Origin: JAAYCU01 sp964401335
GTDB lineage: Bacteria; Planctomycetota; Phycisphaerae; UBA1845; PWPN01
Direction of reading: 5' to 3'
Assembly (NCBI GenBank): GCA_964401335.1
Contig: CAYNYK010000020.1
Span: forward strand, 1 to 56,411
DNA: 56,411 nt
Below the pieces are notes generated by a model. That model was not told the origin of the DNA. It saw only the letters and a list, made by a program, of their open reading frames with translations, and made no database searches. Shown piece after piece: positions 8,736 to 18,437 of this stretch. Within the stretch, counting starts at the first letter, position 1. Each line of letters starts with the position of its first letter. The position numbers and the translations under genes were made by a program.

Positions 8736-10514
8736 ATGCTCTGGACAAAGTATTTCATCCCAACGGTCAAGGAAACCCCCGCGGACGCGGTAGTTCCTTC
8801 CCATCAACTGGGTATCCGGGCGGGTTTGTTCCGGCAGGTAGCCGCCGGGTCGTATACGTATCTGCCTCTGGGATACCGTGTGCTCCGTAAGATCGAAAAT
8901 ATCATACGCGAGGAATTGGACGCGGCCGGGGCCATCGAGTTACACATGCCCGCCATGCATCCGCGCACCCTCTGGGAACAAACGGGGCGGGTCGAGGCCA
9001 TGGGCGATGTTCTTCTCGGCATTCGCGGTAACGATTGGCAGGCTAACGTGGTCCTTGGTCCCACCCACGAAGAAGTCATTACCGACTTGGTTCGCGCCTA
9101 TATCAACAGCTACAAACAACTGCCGGTGAACCTTTATCAAATTCAGACCAAGTTTCGCGGCGAGGAACGACCCAAAAGCGGCGTCCTTCGCACCCGCGAG
9201 TTTTTAATGAAGGACGCCTACTCCTTTCATGCCAACCTGGATTGTCTTGAGAAGACTTACCAGCGGATGTACGACACCTACTGTCGGATTTTCAGTCGGT
9301 GCGGCTTGCCTTATCTGGTGGTCGAGGCTGAATCCGGACCGATCGGCGGCGACGCATCGCATGAGTTCATGGTCCTTACCGATGCCGGAGAGGACATTGT
9401 AGCGATCGCCGAGGGTGGCCAATACGCCGCAAATATCGAAAAAGCCTCCCGCCAGCTTCCCGACTTGCCGGCCGATCCCGATCCAGCAGCGCTGGTTTCA
9501 ATGGAGGCCGTACATACGCCGAACTGTAAATCTATCGAGGATGTCTGCGATTTTCTCAAGGTCGAGCCCACGGTGATGCTTAAGACCATGGTTTATCAGG
9601 TCACTCCGCCCGAGATATCCGAAAAAAGCGGTAAAGTGCGATTGGTCATCGCCTGTGTCCGTGGCGATCATGAGGTCAACGAAAACAAGCTTCAGCGACT
9701 CTGCGGCCCCGGCAAGCTCGATTTATGCGATCCGGCCTTAGCTGCGCGGGCCGGCTTCGCCATCGGCTACGTCGGACCACACAAGGCTAACGAGGTAGAG
9801 TGTACCCTGGTGATCGATCCCGACGCTCGAGCAGTCGTTAATGCCGTTACGGGAGCTAACCGGCCGGATTACCACGTTCGCGGTTTCAATTGGATTCGCG
9901 ACTTGAACCCTGAGCAACTCGCTCAGGCGATAATCGGGGACATCCGAAATGTCACCGAGGGCGATCTGGCCCCCGATGGCAGTGGGTGTCGGCTCTCTTT
10001 CCGTAAAGCCATCGAAATCGGCCACGTATTCAAGCTGGGGTGTAAATATTCCCAAGCTTTGTCCGCCACCTTTCTGGACGAAAGCGGGAAGGCCAATCCC
10101 TTTATCATGGGTTGTTACGGCATCGGTTTAAATCGTATCCTGGCTGCGGCCATCGAGGCCCACCATGATGCAGACGGCATCTGCTGGCCGCTCAGTATCG
10201 CTCCGTTCCATGTCCTGATCGTGGCCTTGGACACTCGTGACGAGCAGGTCATGGCCATCGGGCGGCAACTGCACGATAAGCTCTGCGAGCAGGGTTTTGA
10301 TGTCCTGTTCGACGACCGTGACGCCCGGGCGGGCTTTAAATTCAAGGATGCCGACCTGATCGGCATCCCTATTCGGGTTACCGTAGGTAAAAAGACGCTG
10401 GCCGATGGTCAGGTTGAGTTAAAAATGCGGTCCGGCCGAGAGATAGAAAAATTCTCTCCAGAAGCCGTCATCGCGGCGATTGTCGAGCGTGCGAGAAGCC
10501 TCGGCCATGCCTAA
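8736..10514 (+). CDS. proS: Prolyl-tRNA synthetase
   Basis: Class II aminoacyl-tRNA synthetase that charges tRNA-Pro in the cytoplasm. From ATG 8736 it is 592 residues. The longer open frame from 8625 adds 37 residues with no family similarity, so the internal start is preferred. Motif 2 region: GPTHEEVITDLV and KFRGEERPKSGVLRTREFLMKD split over residues ~105-175. An inserted editing domain lies about residues 225-400. Motif 3 is MGCYGIGLNRILAAAIE near residue 450, and the anticodon-binding domain (DDRDARAGFKFKDADLIGIP) is at the C terminus. This is the bacterial-type ProS with the editing insertion. Confidence 0.95.
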   Translation: MLWTKYFIPTVKETPADAVVPSHQLGIRAGLFRQVAAGSYTYLPLGYRVLRKIENIIREELDAAGAIELHMPAMHPRTLWEQTGRVEAMGDVLLGIRGNDWQANVVLGPTHEEVITDLVRAYINSYKQLPVNLYQIQTKFRGEERPKSGVLRTREFLMKDAYSFHANLDCLEKTYQRMYDTYCRIFSRCGLPYLVVEAESGPIGGDASHEFMVLTDAGEDIVAIAEGGQYAANIEKASRQLPDLPADPDPAALVSMEAVHTPNCKSIEDVCDFLKVEPTVMLKTMVYQVTPPEISEKSGKVRLVIACVRGDHEVNENKLQRLCGPGKLDLCDPALAARAGFAIGYVGPHKANEVECTLVIDPDARAVVNAVTGANRPDYHVRGFNWIRDLNPEQLAQAIIGDIRNVTEGDLAPDGSGCRLSFRKAIEIGHVFKLGCKYSQALSATFLDESGKANPFIMGCYGIGLNRILAAAIEAHHDADGICWPLSIAPFHVLIVALDTRDEQVMAIGRQLHDKLCEQGFDVLFDDRDARAGFKFKDADLIGIPIRVTVGKKTLADGQVELKMRSGREIEKFSPEAVIAAIVERARSLGHA

Positions 10515-10750
10515 CTTGGTAGGCTCGCGGCACATGAAACAAATTGACCCGACTGTTGGGGTCATTTATACTTGGTGGGCTGTTTCAGAGGCGCAAGGCA
10601 AGTGCGCGCCTTGGTCGGCTAAATTACAAGGGAATGATCACGCCGGCCGTCCATGACCTAAAAGGGGAAATACCCCTCTCTCCGAACGCCGAACCTGCCG
10701 GCCGATCCGCGGGAGAGAAAGGATTCTGCCCCCAGAATAGGAGTCTGATT

Positions 10751-13700
10751 ATGTTCCAACGATGCATTGCATTAATTTCATTCGTTATAGCCGTCTTTGG
10801 GGGGATTTCGACGGTGATGGCCGGCGACTGGACCATCAGCCAAGGTGGAACATATCCCATCAATGAACAATTGAATGGGGCAGGCGCCGATTTGAAGGAG
10901 GGCGACGGGATCATTATCGACGGTGCAACCGACACCGCCAACGTCATTATTCAGATTAACTCGGCGGGGGTGCCGGCCCTTGGGAAAGGGAGTAAAGCCG
11001 CGATTTCAATTACCAACACGGTGAATGTAACCATCCAGTTATCCAATGATCTCGCCTTGGGAAGTGGGGATAGTACTTCTTTGCTTATTTCAGGGAGCGG
11101 TGGTTCTTTAACGGCCACCGGCGCGGGTTATTTTGACTTTTCAGCCAATACCAACAAAACCCTTTCCATCCAAGGCGCGGTAGCGAATGGCAAGTTCAGG
11201 ATTAGAAACAACGAAGTCCACTTGCAGGGGCCTTTTGTCGGGTCCATTGGCGAAATTATTCTAGGTGGCAATGCCGCTGGACTCACTTCCACGGTGACCG
11301 CCACCGTTGGCAATATCAACCTTGTGGGAAATGCGACTTTTAACATCGAAGATGGTACAAATTTGAATCTCGCTAATCCTCTGAATTTGAACGGGTATGC
11401 AGCCTCCTTGATCGGGCGGGGAACCATCTCTGCCGTGACCATGAATACGAGCGGCTCCTCCATCGTTGTGCCGATTAATGCTCAATCACCCGCCAGCATC
11501 GGCACTTTAACCATGCAGGAGGATGGTATCATCAATGTTGCGAGCGGCAAACAATTGACGACCACGAACCCTATTTACGTCGAGGATTATACCTTGACGA
11601 TGGCCGGGGCCGGAACCATATCCGATGTCATCCTTAACAGATACTTCAGTTATCTTTACGTCCTCGCGAGCGGAACAATCACTAACTTGGGTATCGAAGC
11701 TGATGCGCTCATCTATCTGGAGGCGAATCTAACGGTTACCAATGCCTGGTACATCGGGGCGAACACCCTGACATTATGGGGGTATGGAAAGCTTAACCGG
11801 ATTGGTTTCAATAATGACTTGTCGAAACTTGAGGTTTATGGCAGTCCTACCATCACCACGGTTAATTTTACTGCGGTGAATTCCGAGATTTATGTAGACT
11901 ACGGGGATACACTGACTGTTACGAACGGCGTTAGCATCCCGGCGAACAAAACGCTTACCCTGAGCGGAGAGGGAACTGTCAGCGATGTGTTACAGACAAA
12001 CGCCGGCACGATTCTGAAGGTCACCAATAATGCCCGTGTCGGGAGGCTCTATACGGGATTTGAGGATTTCACGATTGACGTGGATACGGGAAGAACACTT
12101 ACGTTGGGTTCGGCAGTCTCGGTCGGACCTAATATGTTGACTCTTGCGGGCAGCGGAACGGTCAGCGCCGTGTCGTTGGACGATAACGCCTCGATTCTGA
12201 CCAGTCTCGGGGCGGCCACGCCGATTATCACGACGTTGAATGTGAGCGCCAACGGCAGGGTTAAACTGCTGGACGGGAAAAAAATCACCGTGACCAACCC
12301 CTTTACTATTGGTTCCAATACTTTCACCATTGAGGGTTCCAAAGGGGGGGGGCAGGACTCTTTCGCCGCAACGATTAGGCTTAATCACATCAATTCCACG
12401 TTGGTCATTGATTGTACGGATGTTGATAACATCAAGGATTTTACGGTTTCGATCGAAGTTGACGGAATTATCTTGGTCTTCAATAACAACAGTTCGCCGA
12501 CCGCGATCAACATGCTAAACGGGCGCGGCGATCTTGACCTGATCGTGGGCTTGAACAAGACCCTTACGACCGTTGTGGACGTGAATCAAAACGTTCTTGC
12601 TTTGAAGGGTCCCGGCAAGGTGAAAACCATCAGACTTGACGAGGAAGGCGGTCAAATCAACATCCACGCGAACGCCAGCAACAAGATTGCCCTTGTTGAG
12701 AAAATCCAGCATTCGGCAAAATCCTTGATTTCATTTCGCGATGATGGGACGACGTTGAGTGTTACCGACGCTATCGAAGTGGGGGGCAACGTCCTCGAAA
12801 TTGCCGGTTCGGGCGGTGGTACTATCGAATATGTCAACGGGACCATCAAACTTCAAAAGGCCGCTTCGATTCTTAAATTCAGCGGCAAGGATGAAGATGA
12901 CCTCAGTGGTTCGACTATCGTCGTCGAAGCCAAAGGGGCCACGATCAATACGGTTGTCGATATCAATCCCGTCGCCATCAACATGTCTACGGACAACGGA
13001 GATCTCAATCTCTACATTACAGCCAACAAGTACGTCGATGCCCCCGTAACGGTGAACAACAATACGCTGACCCTCTGGGATAAAGGAACGGTGGCGTCCA
13101 TCGAGATGAACAGGAACGGCGGGGCGCTAACCGTCCGCGAAAACGTCACCGTTGATAACATCAATCTGGGCGGCAAGGTTTCAATTAATGTCTCTCCACA
13201 AAAGACCCTCACCACGGACCTTAATTTGGGGAGCCTTGAGCTAACCCTTACCGGGACGGGTACCATCTCGAAGGTCATAAGCACCACGGGCAAAATCATC
13301 GCGAATACCGCCGCGATTATTAACGAATTGGCCGTCAGCCCGGGGACGAATCAAACCTTCACCTGGGCTGGTACAGGCTCGGCCACGGTGAAGGTATTGA
13401 CCCCCTTGAACGAAAATAATGAGTCTTTTACCAAGACCGGCACCGGTAGTTTACGGGTCAATAGTGGTTTCAGCTTCGGGGGTGCCAACGGGATCAAGTT
13501 GCTTGTCAATGAAGGCACTTTTATCGATGCCGGCGGGGCAAGTGTTGTCTTCGGGGACAATGAGGAAAAGATTATTGTCGCTAACGGCGCGACGTTTACC
13601 ACTTCCAGCAGTTTCACGGGGAATTCCGGGCCAGCCGTCAATTTGGACGCCGTTGCCGGCTCCACGGTCAATTTCGCGAAGTCAGGCGAACAGACTCTGT

Positions 13701-14728
13701 TCGCCGCGGCCGACGACGATTTCCGAATGTTGGGTACGGTCAATATTGAGAACAATGCCGTCGTTTACCTGACGGGAGCATGTCGTTATCAGTTCGGCAA
13801 TGTCAACGTGCGTACCTCCGGCGAGCTGGCCAATAATATACCCGGCAGCACCATGCTCTTTGCGCCTGATTCGATGATTACCCTGGAAGGGACCGGGAGC
13901 GGGGCTTTCCGAGTCAATGGACAATCCGCCGCCGGACTGATTACCATGAATACGACAACCGGAACCGGCAAATTCACTTTCAATCGGCGTCGGTCGGATA
14001 AGGTTACTTTCCAATACGTGGATTTGACCAACTGTACCTACACCAGTCTTGACGGCGGATTGGCCGTCGATGAGATGGACCTGGTTGGAGTGGTGGATAA
14101 CGGCAACAACGTGAACTGGTTCAGCAATCTGTCCGTTAATGCCGGCTCGGATAAAACTATCCTAAGCGGTGATAGTGTTACCTTGCAGCCATCCGTTTAT
14201 GGAGCATCCGGTTCTTATACCTATTTATGGTCACCCGCCACCGGATTGGATGATCCGACGCTGCGCAATCCGAAGGCTTCACCGCTGACCACGCAGGAAT
14301 ACACCCTGACCGTCACCGATACGGTTGATACCAGTATTTTTGCCAGCGATTCCGTCACGATCACCGTCTTGCCGCAATTAATCGTGAACGCCGGTCCGGA
14401 CAAAACGGTGGTGCAGGGCACCGCCATACAGTTACAGGGCTCGGCCTCCGGGGGGTCCGGGCAATATATCTACGAATGGGTTCCTGACAAATACCTCAGT
14501 GATCCTGCTTCACCAATGCCGACCTGTACACCTTTGCAGAGCCTTACCTATACGTTGAGTGTTACCGATACCGTGGTCAACAAGACCGTGAGCGATTCCG
14601 TTACCATAACCGTGTCCCAAAACGGTGGTGACGGAACCGGGGGTTTTTGCGGAATGATCGGCGGAACCAGCCTGATGCTGACGTTCATGGGTCTTGTCGG
14701 ATTGCGGCACACCCGACGCCGATGGTAA
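10751..14728 (+). CDS. Large secreted beta-helix repeat protein with PKD-like domains and C-terminal sorting-type tail
   Basis: The preferred ATG 10751 has an AGGAG-type site just upstream and opens a signal peptide of ~23 residues ending VMA, giving a ~1325-residue protein; the longer frame from TTG 10544 has no signal. Most of the protein is built of ~60-residue repeats, each with a TLTLxGxGTVSxV-like turn, an N-rich stretch and a GKTLTVTNP-like strand. This is a parallel beta-helix pattern as in autotransporter passenger regions. Two PKD/Ig-like domains, each starting VNAGxDKT, lie near residues 1125-1290. The tail is GGFCGMIGG, a hydrophobic helix and RHTRRRW, a sorting-signal layout. No transporter barrel is seen. 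Probably an outer-surface or matrix protein of unknown function. Confidence 0.75.
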   Translation: MFQRCIALISFVIAVFGGISTVMAGDWTISQGGTYPINEQLNGAGADLKEGDGIIIDGATDTANVIIQINSAGVPALGKGSKAAISITNTVNVTIQLSNDLALGSGDSTSLLISGSGGSLTATGAGYFDFSANTNKTLSIQGAVANGKFRIRNNEVHLQGPFVGSIGEIILGGNAAGLTSTVTATVGNINLVGNATFNIEDGTNLNLANPLNLNGYAASLIGRGTISAVTMNTSGSSIVVPINAQSPASIGTLTMQEDGIINVASGKQLTTTNPIYVEDYTLTMAGAGTISDVILNRYFSYLYVLASGTITNLGIEADALIYLEANLTVTNAWYIGANTLTLWGYGKLNRIGFNNDLSKLEVYGSPTITTVNFTAVNSEIYVDYGDTLTVTNGVSIPANKTLTLSGEGTVSDVLQTNAGTILKVTNNARVGRLYTGFEDFTIDVDTGRTLTLGSAVSVGPNMLTLAGSGTVSAVSLDDNASILTSLGAATPIITTLNVSANGRVKLLDGKKITVTNPFTIGSNTFTIEGSKGGGQDSFAATIRLNHINSTLVIDCTDVDNIKDFTVSIEVDGIILVFNNNSSPTAINMLNGRGDLDLIVGLNKTLTTVVDVNQNVLALKGPGKVKTIRLDEEGGQINIHANASNKIALVEKIQHSAKSLISFRDDGTTLSVTDAIEVGGNVLEIAGSGGGTIEYVNGTIKLQKAASILKFSGKDEDDLSGSTIVVEAKGATINTVVDINPVAINMSTDNGDLNLYITANKYVDAPVTVNNNTLTLWDKGTVASIEMNRNGGALTVRENVTVDNINLGGKVSINVSPQKTLTTDLNLGSLELTLTGTGTISKVISTTGKIIANTAAIINELAVSPGTNQTFTWAGTGSATVKVLTPLNENNESFTKTGTGSLRVNSGFSFGGANGIKLLVNEGTFIDAGGASVVFGDNEEKIIVANGATFTTSSSFTGNSGPAVNLDAVAGSTVNFAKSGEQTLFAAADDDFRMLGTVNIENNAVVYLTGACRYQFGNVNVRTSGELANNIPGSTMLFAPDSMITLEGTGSGAFRVNGQSAAGLITMNTTTGTGKFTFNRRRSDKVTFQYVDLTNCTYTSLDGGLAVDEMDLVGVVDNGNNVNWFSNLSVNAGSDKTILSGDSVTLQPSVYGASGSYTYLWSPATGLDDPTLRNPKASPLTTQEYTLTVTDTVDTSIFASDSVTITVLPQLIVNAGPDKTVVQGTAIQLQGSASGGSGQYIYEWVPDKYLSDPASPMPTCTPLQSLTYTLSVTDTVVNKTVSDSVTITVSQNGGDGTGGFCGMIGGTSLMLTFMGLVGLRHTRRRW

Positions 14729-14803
14729 TGAGGGAATTTTTTGTCAGGAGATGCTCATTGCCAGAGCGGAGAAGGAGGCCGTTTCATCCATGACGGCGGG
14801 TGA

Positions 14804-15811
14804 TCATTTTTTCCCCGATGCCTGATTGAGCAGAAATAAAACCGCCATGCGGATGGCCAATCCGTTGGAAACCTGTCGTAGAATGGAACTGTTCGGACCG
14901 TCGGCCACCTCGCTGGCCAATTCTACACCGCGGTTGATCGGTCCCGGATGCATGATTAACAGATCGGGTTTCGTCCCTTTGAGCCGTTCCTGGGTCAACC
15001 CAAAGAGGCGCACATATTCCTCCCGGCTGGGGAATACCTGGCTGGAAATTCGCTCGTGTTGAATGCGCAGCATATTAACCACATCGGCATCCTTCAGGGC
15101 TTCGTCAAGATTGTAACTGATTTGCGCACCCATTTTCTCAAACGTACGGGGAACCAAAGTGGTCGGTCCGACGAACATGACTTTGGCCCCAAGCCGGGTC
15201 AACCCCCAGAAATTGGAGCGGGCCACCCGCGAATGGGCGATGTCCCCAACGATCACCACCTTAAGTCCGGCAATACGACCCTTGCGCTCACGGATGGTGA
15301 AAATGTCGATCAACCCCTGGGTGGGATGTTCGTGCTGGCCGTCACCGGCATTAATCACGCTGCAATCGGTGCAACGGGTAATGTAGTGAGGGGCCCCGGC
15401 CGCCGAATGTCGGATAATGAACGTATCCACGCCCATCGCCTCGATGTTCCGCACCGTATCACGCAGGGTTTCACCTTTGGATACCGAGGATTTGGTCGCT
15501 GAAAAATCCAGAACATCCGCGGATAACCGCTGGGCGGCCAGAGTAAAGCTCATCCGCGTTCGCGTTGAGTCCTCGAAAAACAGATTGACGACCACTCGGC
15601 CGCGCAAAGCCGGAACCTTCTTGATGCTGCGCGTGGAAATCTCCTGAAAACTTTCGGCCGTACGAAAAATATGTTCAATTTCTTCTCCGCTCAGTTCCTC
15701 CAGACCAAGCAGGTGCCGCCGGGTCCAGACAAAATCCGACTGACCTGCATTTGCAATGCTTGAAGCCGGGGAAGGGATCTTGGTCGTTTTGATGTTTCGG
15801 GGGGGTTTCAT
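14804..15811 (-). CDS. pyrB: Aspartate carbamoyltransferase catalytic subunit
   Basis: A 335-residue enzyme that joins carbamoyl phosphate and aspartate in the second step of pyrimidine synthesis. The carbamoyl-phosphate motif FFEDSTRTRMSFTLAA is near residues 74-89. KSSVSKGETLRDT and HSAAGAPHYI supply further active-site loops, and DGQHEHPTQGLIDIFTI is the classic ATCase signature near residues 153-169. MHPGPINRGVEL near residues 290-301 is also diagnostic. The N-terminal ~20 residues are extra compared with the usual ~310. The start overlaps the pyrR stop in an ATGA, so translation is coupled. It is the last gene of the hldE-gmhA-pyrR-pyrB unit. No regulatory subunit gene lies nearby. Confidence 0.95.
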   Translation of the reverse strand: MKPPRNIKTTKIPSPASSIANAGQSDFVWTRRHLLGLEELSGEEIEHIFRTAESFQEISTRSIKKVPALRGRVVVNLFFEDSTRTRMSFTLAAQRLSADVLDFSATKSSVSKGETLRDTVRNIEAMGVDTFIIRHSAAGAPHYITRCTDCSVINAGDGQHEHPTQGLIDIFTIRERKGRIAGLKVVIVGDIAHSRVARSNFWGLTRLGAKVMFVGPTTLVPRTFEKMGAQISYNLDEALKDADVVNMLRIQHERISSQVFPSREEYVRLFGLTQERLKGTKPDLLIMHPGPINRGVELASEVADGPNSSILRQVSNGLAIRMAVLFLLNQASGKK

Positions 15812-16341
15812 CCCACGCGCACCTCGTCGATACCGTCCGATTCGGTCAGGCGGACGGCCACCGGTACATCCTCTTGCGAAACGCGAACTCCCACATAATC
15901 GGCCTGGATGGGTAATTCCCGTCCCGGTCGATCGACCAGGACCGCCAGCCGAATCGCCCGCGGACGGCCTAAATCGACCAGAGCATCAAGGGCCGCCCGG
16001 ACGGATCGGCCGGTATGCAGCACATCGTCCATGAGGATGATGAAACGGCCGTCGATATCGAATGGAATATCAGTCTTTCGCAACACCGCTTGCGGGCCGC
16101 GCTCGGCCAAATCATCTCGATAAAGGGTGATGTCCAAAGTGCCCACGTCGATGCGCTCCGCCCCAAGCCGGTGCAGACGGTCAACCAGTCGCTGGGCCAA
16201 TACCTCACCCCGGCTGCGAATACCTACTACGGCCAAGGGTACCCCTTCCGGCAAATCGGCCAGGATCTTGCGGCCGAGTTGATCGAGACAGTCGGCCATC
16301 GCCCGCTCGTCTAATAGAATCTTATTCTGGGATGCAACCAT
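15808..16341 (-). CDS. pyrR: PyrR: pyrimidine operon attenuator / uracil phosphoribosyltransferase
   Basis: From ATG 16341 the protein is 177 residues, the normal PyrR length; a TTG at 16383 would add 14 residues that look non-native. The PRPP-binding motif is FIILMDDVLHTGRSVRAALD near residues 90-110, and the PyrR-specific DRPGRELPIQADYVG follows. In many bacteria PyrR binds pyr mRNA in response to UMP and also makes UMP from uracil. Here it overlaps pyrB by four bases, as expected for a pyrimidine unit. No PyrR-binding hairpin is obvious because the upstream sequence is the gmhA coding region. The RNA-binding role is inferred from the family. Confidence 0.92.
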   Translation of the reverse strand: MVASQNKILLDERAMADCLDQLGRKILADLPEGVPLAVVGIRSRGEVLAQRLVDRLHRLGAERIDVGTLDITLYRDDLAERGPQAVLRKTDIPFDIDGRFIILMDDVLHTGRSVRAALDALVDLGRPRAIRLAVLVDRPGRELPIQADYVGVRVSQEDVPVAVRLTESDGIDEVRVG

Positions 16342-16386
16342 GGAGAAAAGCGTACCCGCCCGCGGGGCAACTGGCAAGTTCAAATT

Positions 16387-16953
16387 CTAGCCGGCAATAT
16401 GCTGTTCGACGGCATCGCAAACCAGATGATAAGCCAACTGATGTATTTCCTGGATTCGGTCGCTGTCCTGATGAGGCACGCAAAAACAGTAATCACAAAG
16501 CGGCTTAAGCTTTCCGCCGCTTGCCCCGGTAAACCCGATGATGACGGCCTGCAGCGCTCGGGCCACATGGACGGCCTCGATCACATTGGGCGAGTTTCCC
16601 GATGTTGATAACGCCCAGACCACGTCACCGGCCCGTACCAAAGCCTCAACCTGGCGTGTAAAAATATGTCCGAACCCGTAATCGTTACCAATTGACAACA
16701 GGTTGGAACTGTCCGTGGTCAGGGCCATTGCCGGCAGACCTCGACGTTCGCGTTTGTATCGCCCGACCAATTCGGCGGCGATATGCTGGGCATCGGCGGC
16801 ACTACCCCCGTTTCCGAAAATAAAAATGCGCCCGTCGTTCTCGATGGTCGTGATGAGCGCCCGGCTGATCTCTTCGAGAGACCCGATTTGTTCGTGAATT
16901 GCATCGACTATCCGGGCATGATCCGCAATGCCGGCCTCAAATAAGTCTTTCAT
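16387..16953 (-). CDS. gmhA: Sedoheptulose 7-phosphate isomerase (SIS domain)
   Basis: A 188-residue SIS-domain protein matching GmhA in length. It has the phosphosugar loop FGNGGSAADAQHIAAELVG (residues ~49-67), then LTTDSSNLLSIGNDYGF and STSGNSPNVIEAV, and a C-terminal IHQLAYHLVCDAVE with the family's conserved His. GmhA converts sedoheptulose 7-phosphate to D-glycero-manno-heptose 7-phosphate, the first step to ADP-heptose for lipopolysaccharide or surface glycans. DiaA has a similar fold, but the adjacent heptose kinase gene makes GmhA the better call. Its ATG overlaps a TGA in the reading frame of the hldE C-terminal remnant. Confidence 0.9.
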   Translation of the reverse strand: MKDLFEAGIADHARIVDAIHEQIGSLEEISRALITTIENDGRIFIFGNGGSAADAQHIAAELVGRYKRERRGLPAMALTTDSSNLLSIGNDYGFGHIFTRQVEALVRAGDVVWALSTSGNSPNVIEAVHVARALQAVIIGFTGASGGKLKPLCDYCFCVPHQDSDRIQEIHQLAYHLVCDAVEQHIAG

Positions 16954-17072
16954 GATTTACCCCCGGAACGGATGCGATTGACAATTTGGGTCGTACTAAT
17001 ACCCTCCACAAGCGGAAGTAGCACCACCCGGCCCCCCGAAGGCTTCCAGTGTGTCCCGCCGTCCACCCCCCG
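16950..17072 (-). pseudogene. hldE: Stranded C-terminal end of hldE
   Basis: Downstream of the hldE stop (CTA at 17073-17075 on the plus strand) the same frame resumes the expected family C terminus, GGRVVLLPLVEG then STTQIVNRI, and ends in a TGA overlapping the gmhA ATG. The stretch between, DTLEAFGG, reads in another frame. Two compensating one-base changes would restore a full HldE: one base missing before the stop, and one extra G in the six-G run at 17032-17037 (minus strand). Confidence 0.75.
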
Positions 17073-18437
17073 CTACGAACAATCCTGTCCCTTAATAAAG
17101 ACATTCGGCGAGACTTTTTTAATGATATGGAGCGGCGTCGGCTCGTCAAAAAGAACCACATAATCGACACTTTGCAGGGCGGCCAGCACCTCCGCTCGCT
17201 GGTCCTGCGGAACAATAGGACGGTCGGTCCCTTTATTCTGGGCACGAACCGAGGCATCCGAATTCAAACCGACAACCAGTACATCGCCCTGGGCGCGGCA
17301 TTGTTGCAGAAAACGCACATGCCCCGCGTGCAGCAGGTCAAAGCATCCGTTGGTAAAAACGACGATTTCGCCACGGTTTTTGCGTAAAGTCAATTCGTCG
17401 GCCAACTCCGCGGCTTGTCGTATCTTGGCCGCGCCTGCTCCCAGCGACATACGCAGTTCCGCCAGCATTTCCTCACGGCTAATTGGCACGCAACCGAATT
17501 TCTCAACCTCCAACCCACCGGCGATATTGGTTAAACGAGCCGCTTCCTCCCAATTTGCTCCCGAGACCCGGGCGGCCGCCAACATGGCCAAAACCGCATC
17601 GCCCGCTCCGGTATTGTCGTACACGTTCCGCGGACGGGTTGGCACATGCAGAGGCGGCTGGTTTGCCAGGGCCAGGATGGCTCCGTCTCGGTCGAGCGTG
17701 ATCAACAGCCCGCCCAAGTCATATTTCTCAATGACTTGGAAGGCGTGGTCCTGAATGGTTTCCACCGAATCATCGGGACACGGGCAAACCTTGAGAAACT
17801 CCAGGCGGTTAGGGGTCAGGATCGTCGCCCCGCGGTACTTGCCGTAATCGCAGAGCGGAGCGGGATCCACCAAAACCGGCTTACCCGCAGCCGTCGTCTT
17901 CGCGATTACCTGCTGGCAGAGCGACTCGGAAAGCAGGCCCTTGTCATAATCCTCCAGGCAGACGGCGGCCACGCCCGAAAGAGCCTGCAAAATCATTTTC
18001 ACCAGACGATCGGCTTCCGCCTGGCCCAGCGGGGCGGTAGTCTCGTCGTCTACCCGGATCAATTGCTGTCGATGCCGATGCTGCGCCAGGCCGATAAACC
18101 GCGTCTTGGTCGTGGTGGGGCGGTCGGGAAGGGAAAGCAGGCCTCGCGTATCGACCCCTTGGGACTGCAATAAGGCCCGCAGCCGCGAACCGGCGTCGTC
18201 CGCACCGACCACGCCGCAACAGATCACCCCGATGTTCAGGGCGCACAGATTGGCGGCCACGTTCCCCGCTCCGCCAACCCGGTGTTCATCATGCCTTTTC
18301 CGTAGGACCGCTACCGGCGCCTCCGGGCTGATTCGCTCGGCATCACCGTAAACATAACGATCCAGAATCAGGTCACCAACCAGCAGAATCCGCTGGCCAC
18401 CGCATTTTTCCACCAGTTCGATTAATCGGGGAACCAA
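17073..18437 (-). CDS. hldE: Bifunctional heptose 7-phosphate kinase / heptose 1-phosphate adenylyltransferase, C-terminally disrupted
   Basis: The N-terminal part is a PfkB/ribokinase-type kinase (ILLVGDLILDRYVYGD; VGGAGNVAANLCAL; DNTGAGDAVLAMLAAA). The C-terminal part is a nucleotidyltransferase with TNGCFDLLHAGHVRFLQQ and GLNSDASVRAQN. Together they phosphorylate D-glycero-manno-heptose 7-phosphate and then adenylylate the 1-phosphate. The open frame runs upstream to 18530, but its first 31 residues do not look native; TTG 18437 has GGAG seven bases upstream. The frame stops right after FIKGQD, about 40 residues early, and the remainder is recognisable downstream in shifted frames. It heads the operon with gmhA, pyrR and pyrB. 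Confidence 0.85.
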   Translation of the reverse strand: MVPRLIELVEKCGGQRILLVGDLILDRYVYGDAERISPEAPVAVLRKRHDEHRVGGAGNVAANLCALNIGVICCGVVGADDAGSRLRALLQSQGVDTRGLLSLPDRPTTTKTRFIGLAQHRHRQQLIRVDDETTAPLGQAEADRLVKMILQALSGVAAVCLEDYDKGLLSESLCQQVIAKTTAAGKPVLVDPAPLCDYGKYRGATILTPNRLEFLKVCPCPDDSVETIQDHAFQVIEKYDLGGLLITLDRDGAILALANQPPLHVPTRPRNVYDNTGAGDAVLAMLAAARVSGANWEEAARLTNIAGGLEVEKFGCVPISREEMLAELRMSLGAGAAKIRQAAELADELTLRKNRGEIVVFTNGCFDLLHAGHVRFLQQCRAQGDVLVVGLNSDASVRAQNKGTDRPIVPQDQRAEVLAALQSVDYVVLFDEPTPLHIIKKVSPNVFIKGQDCS

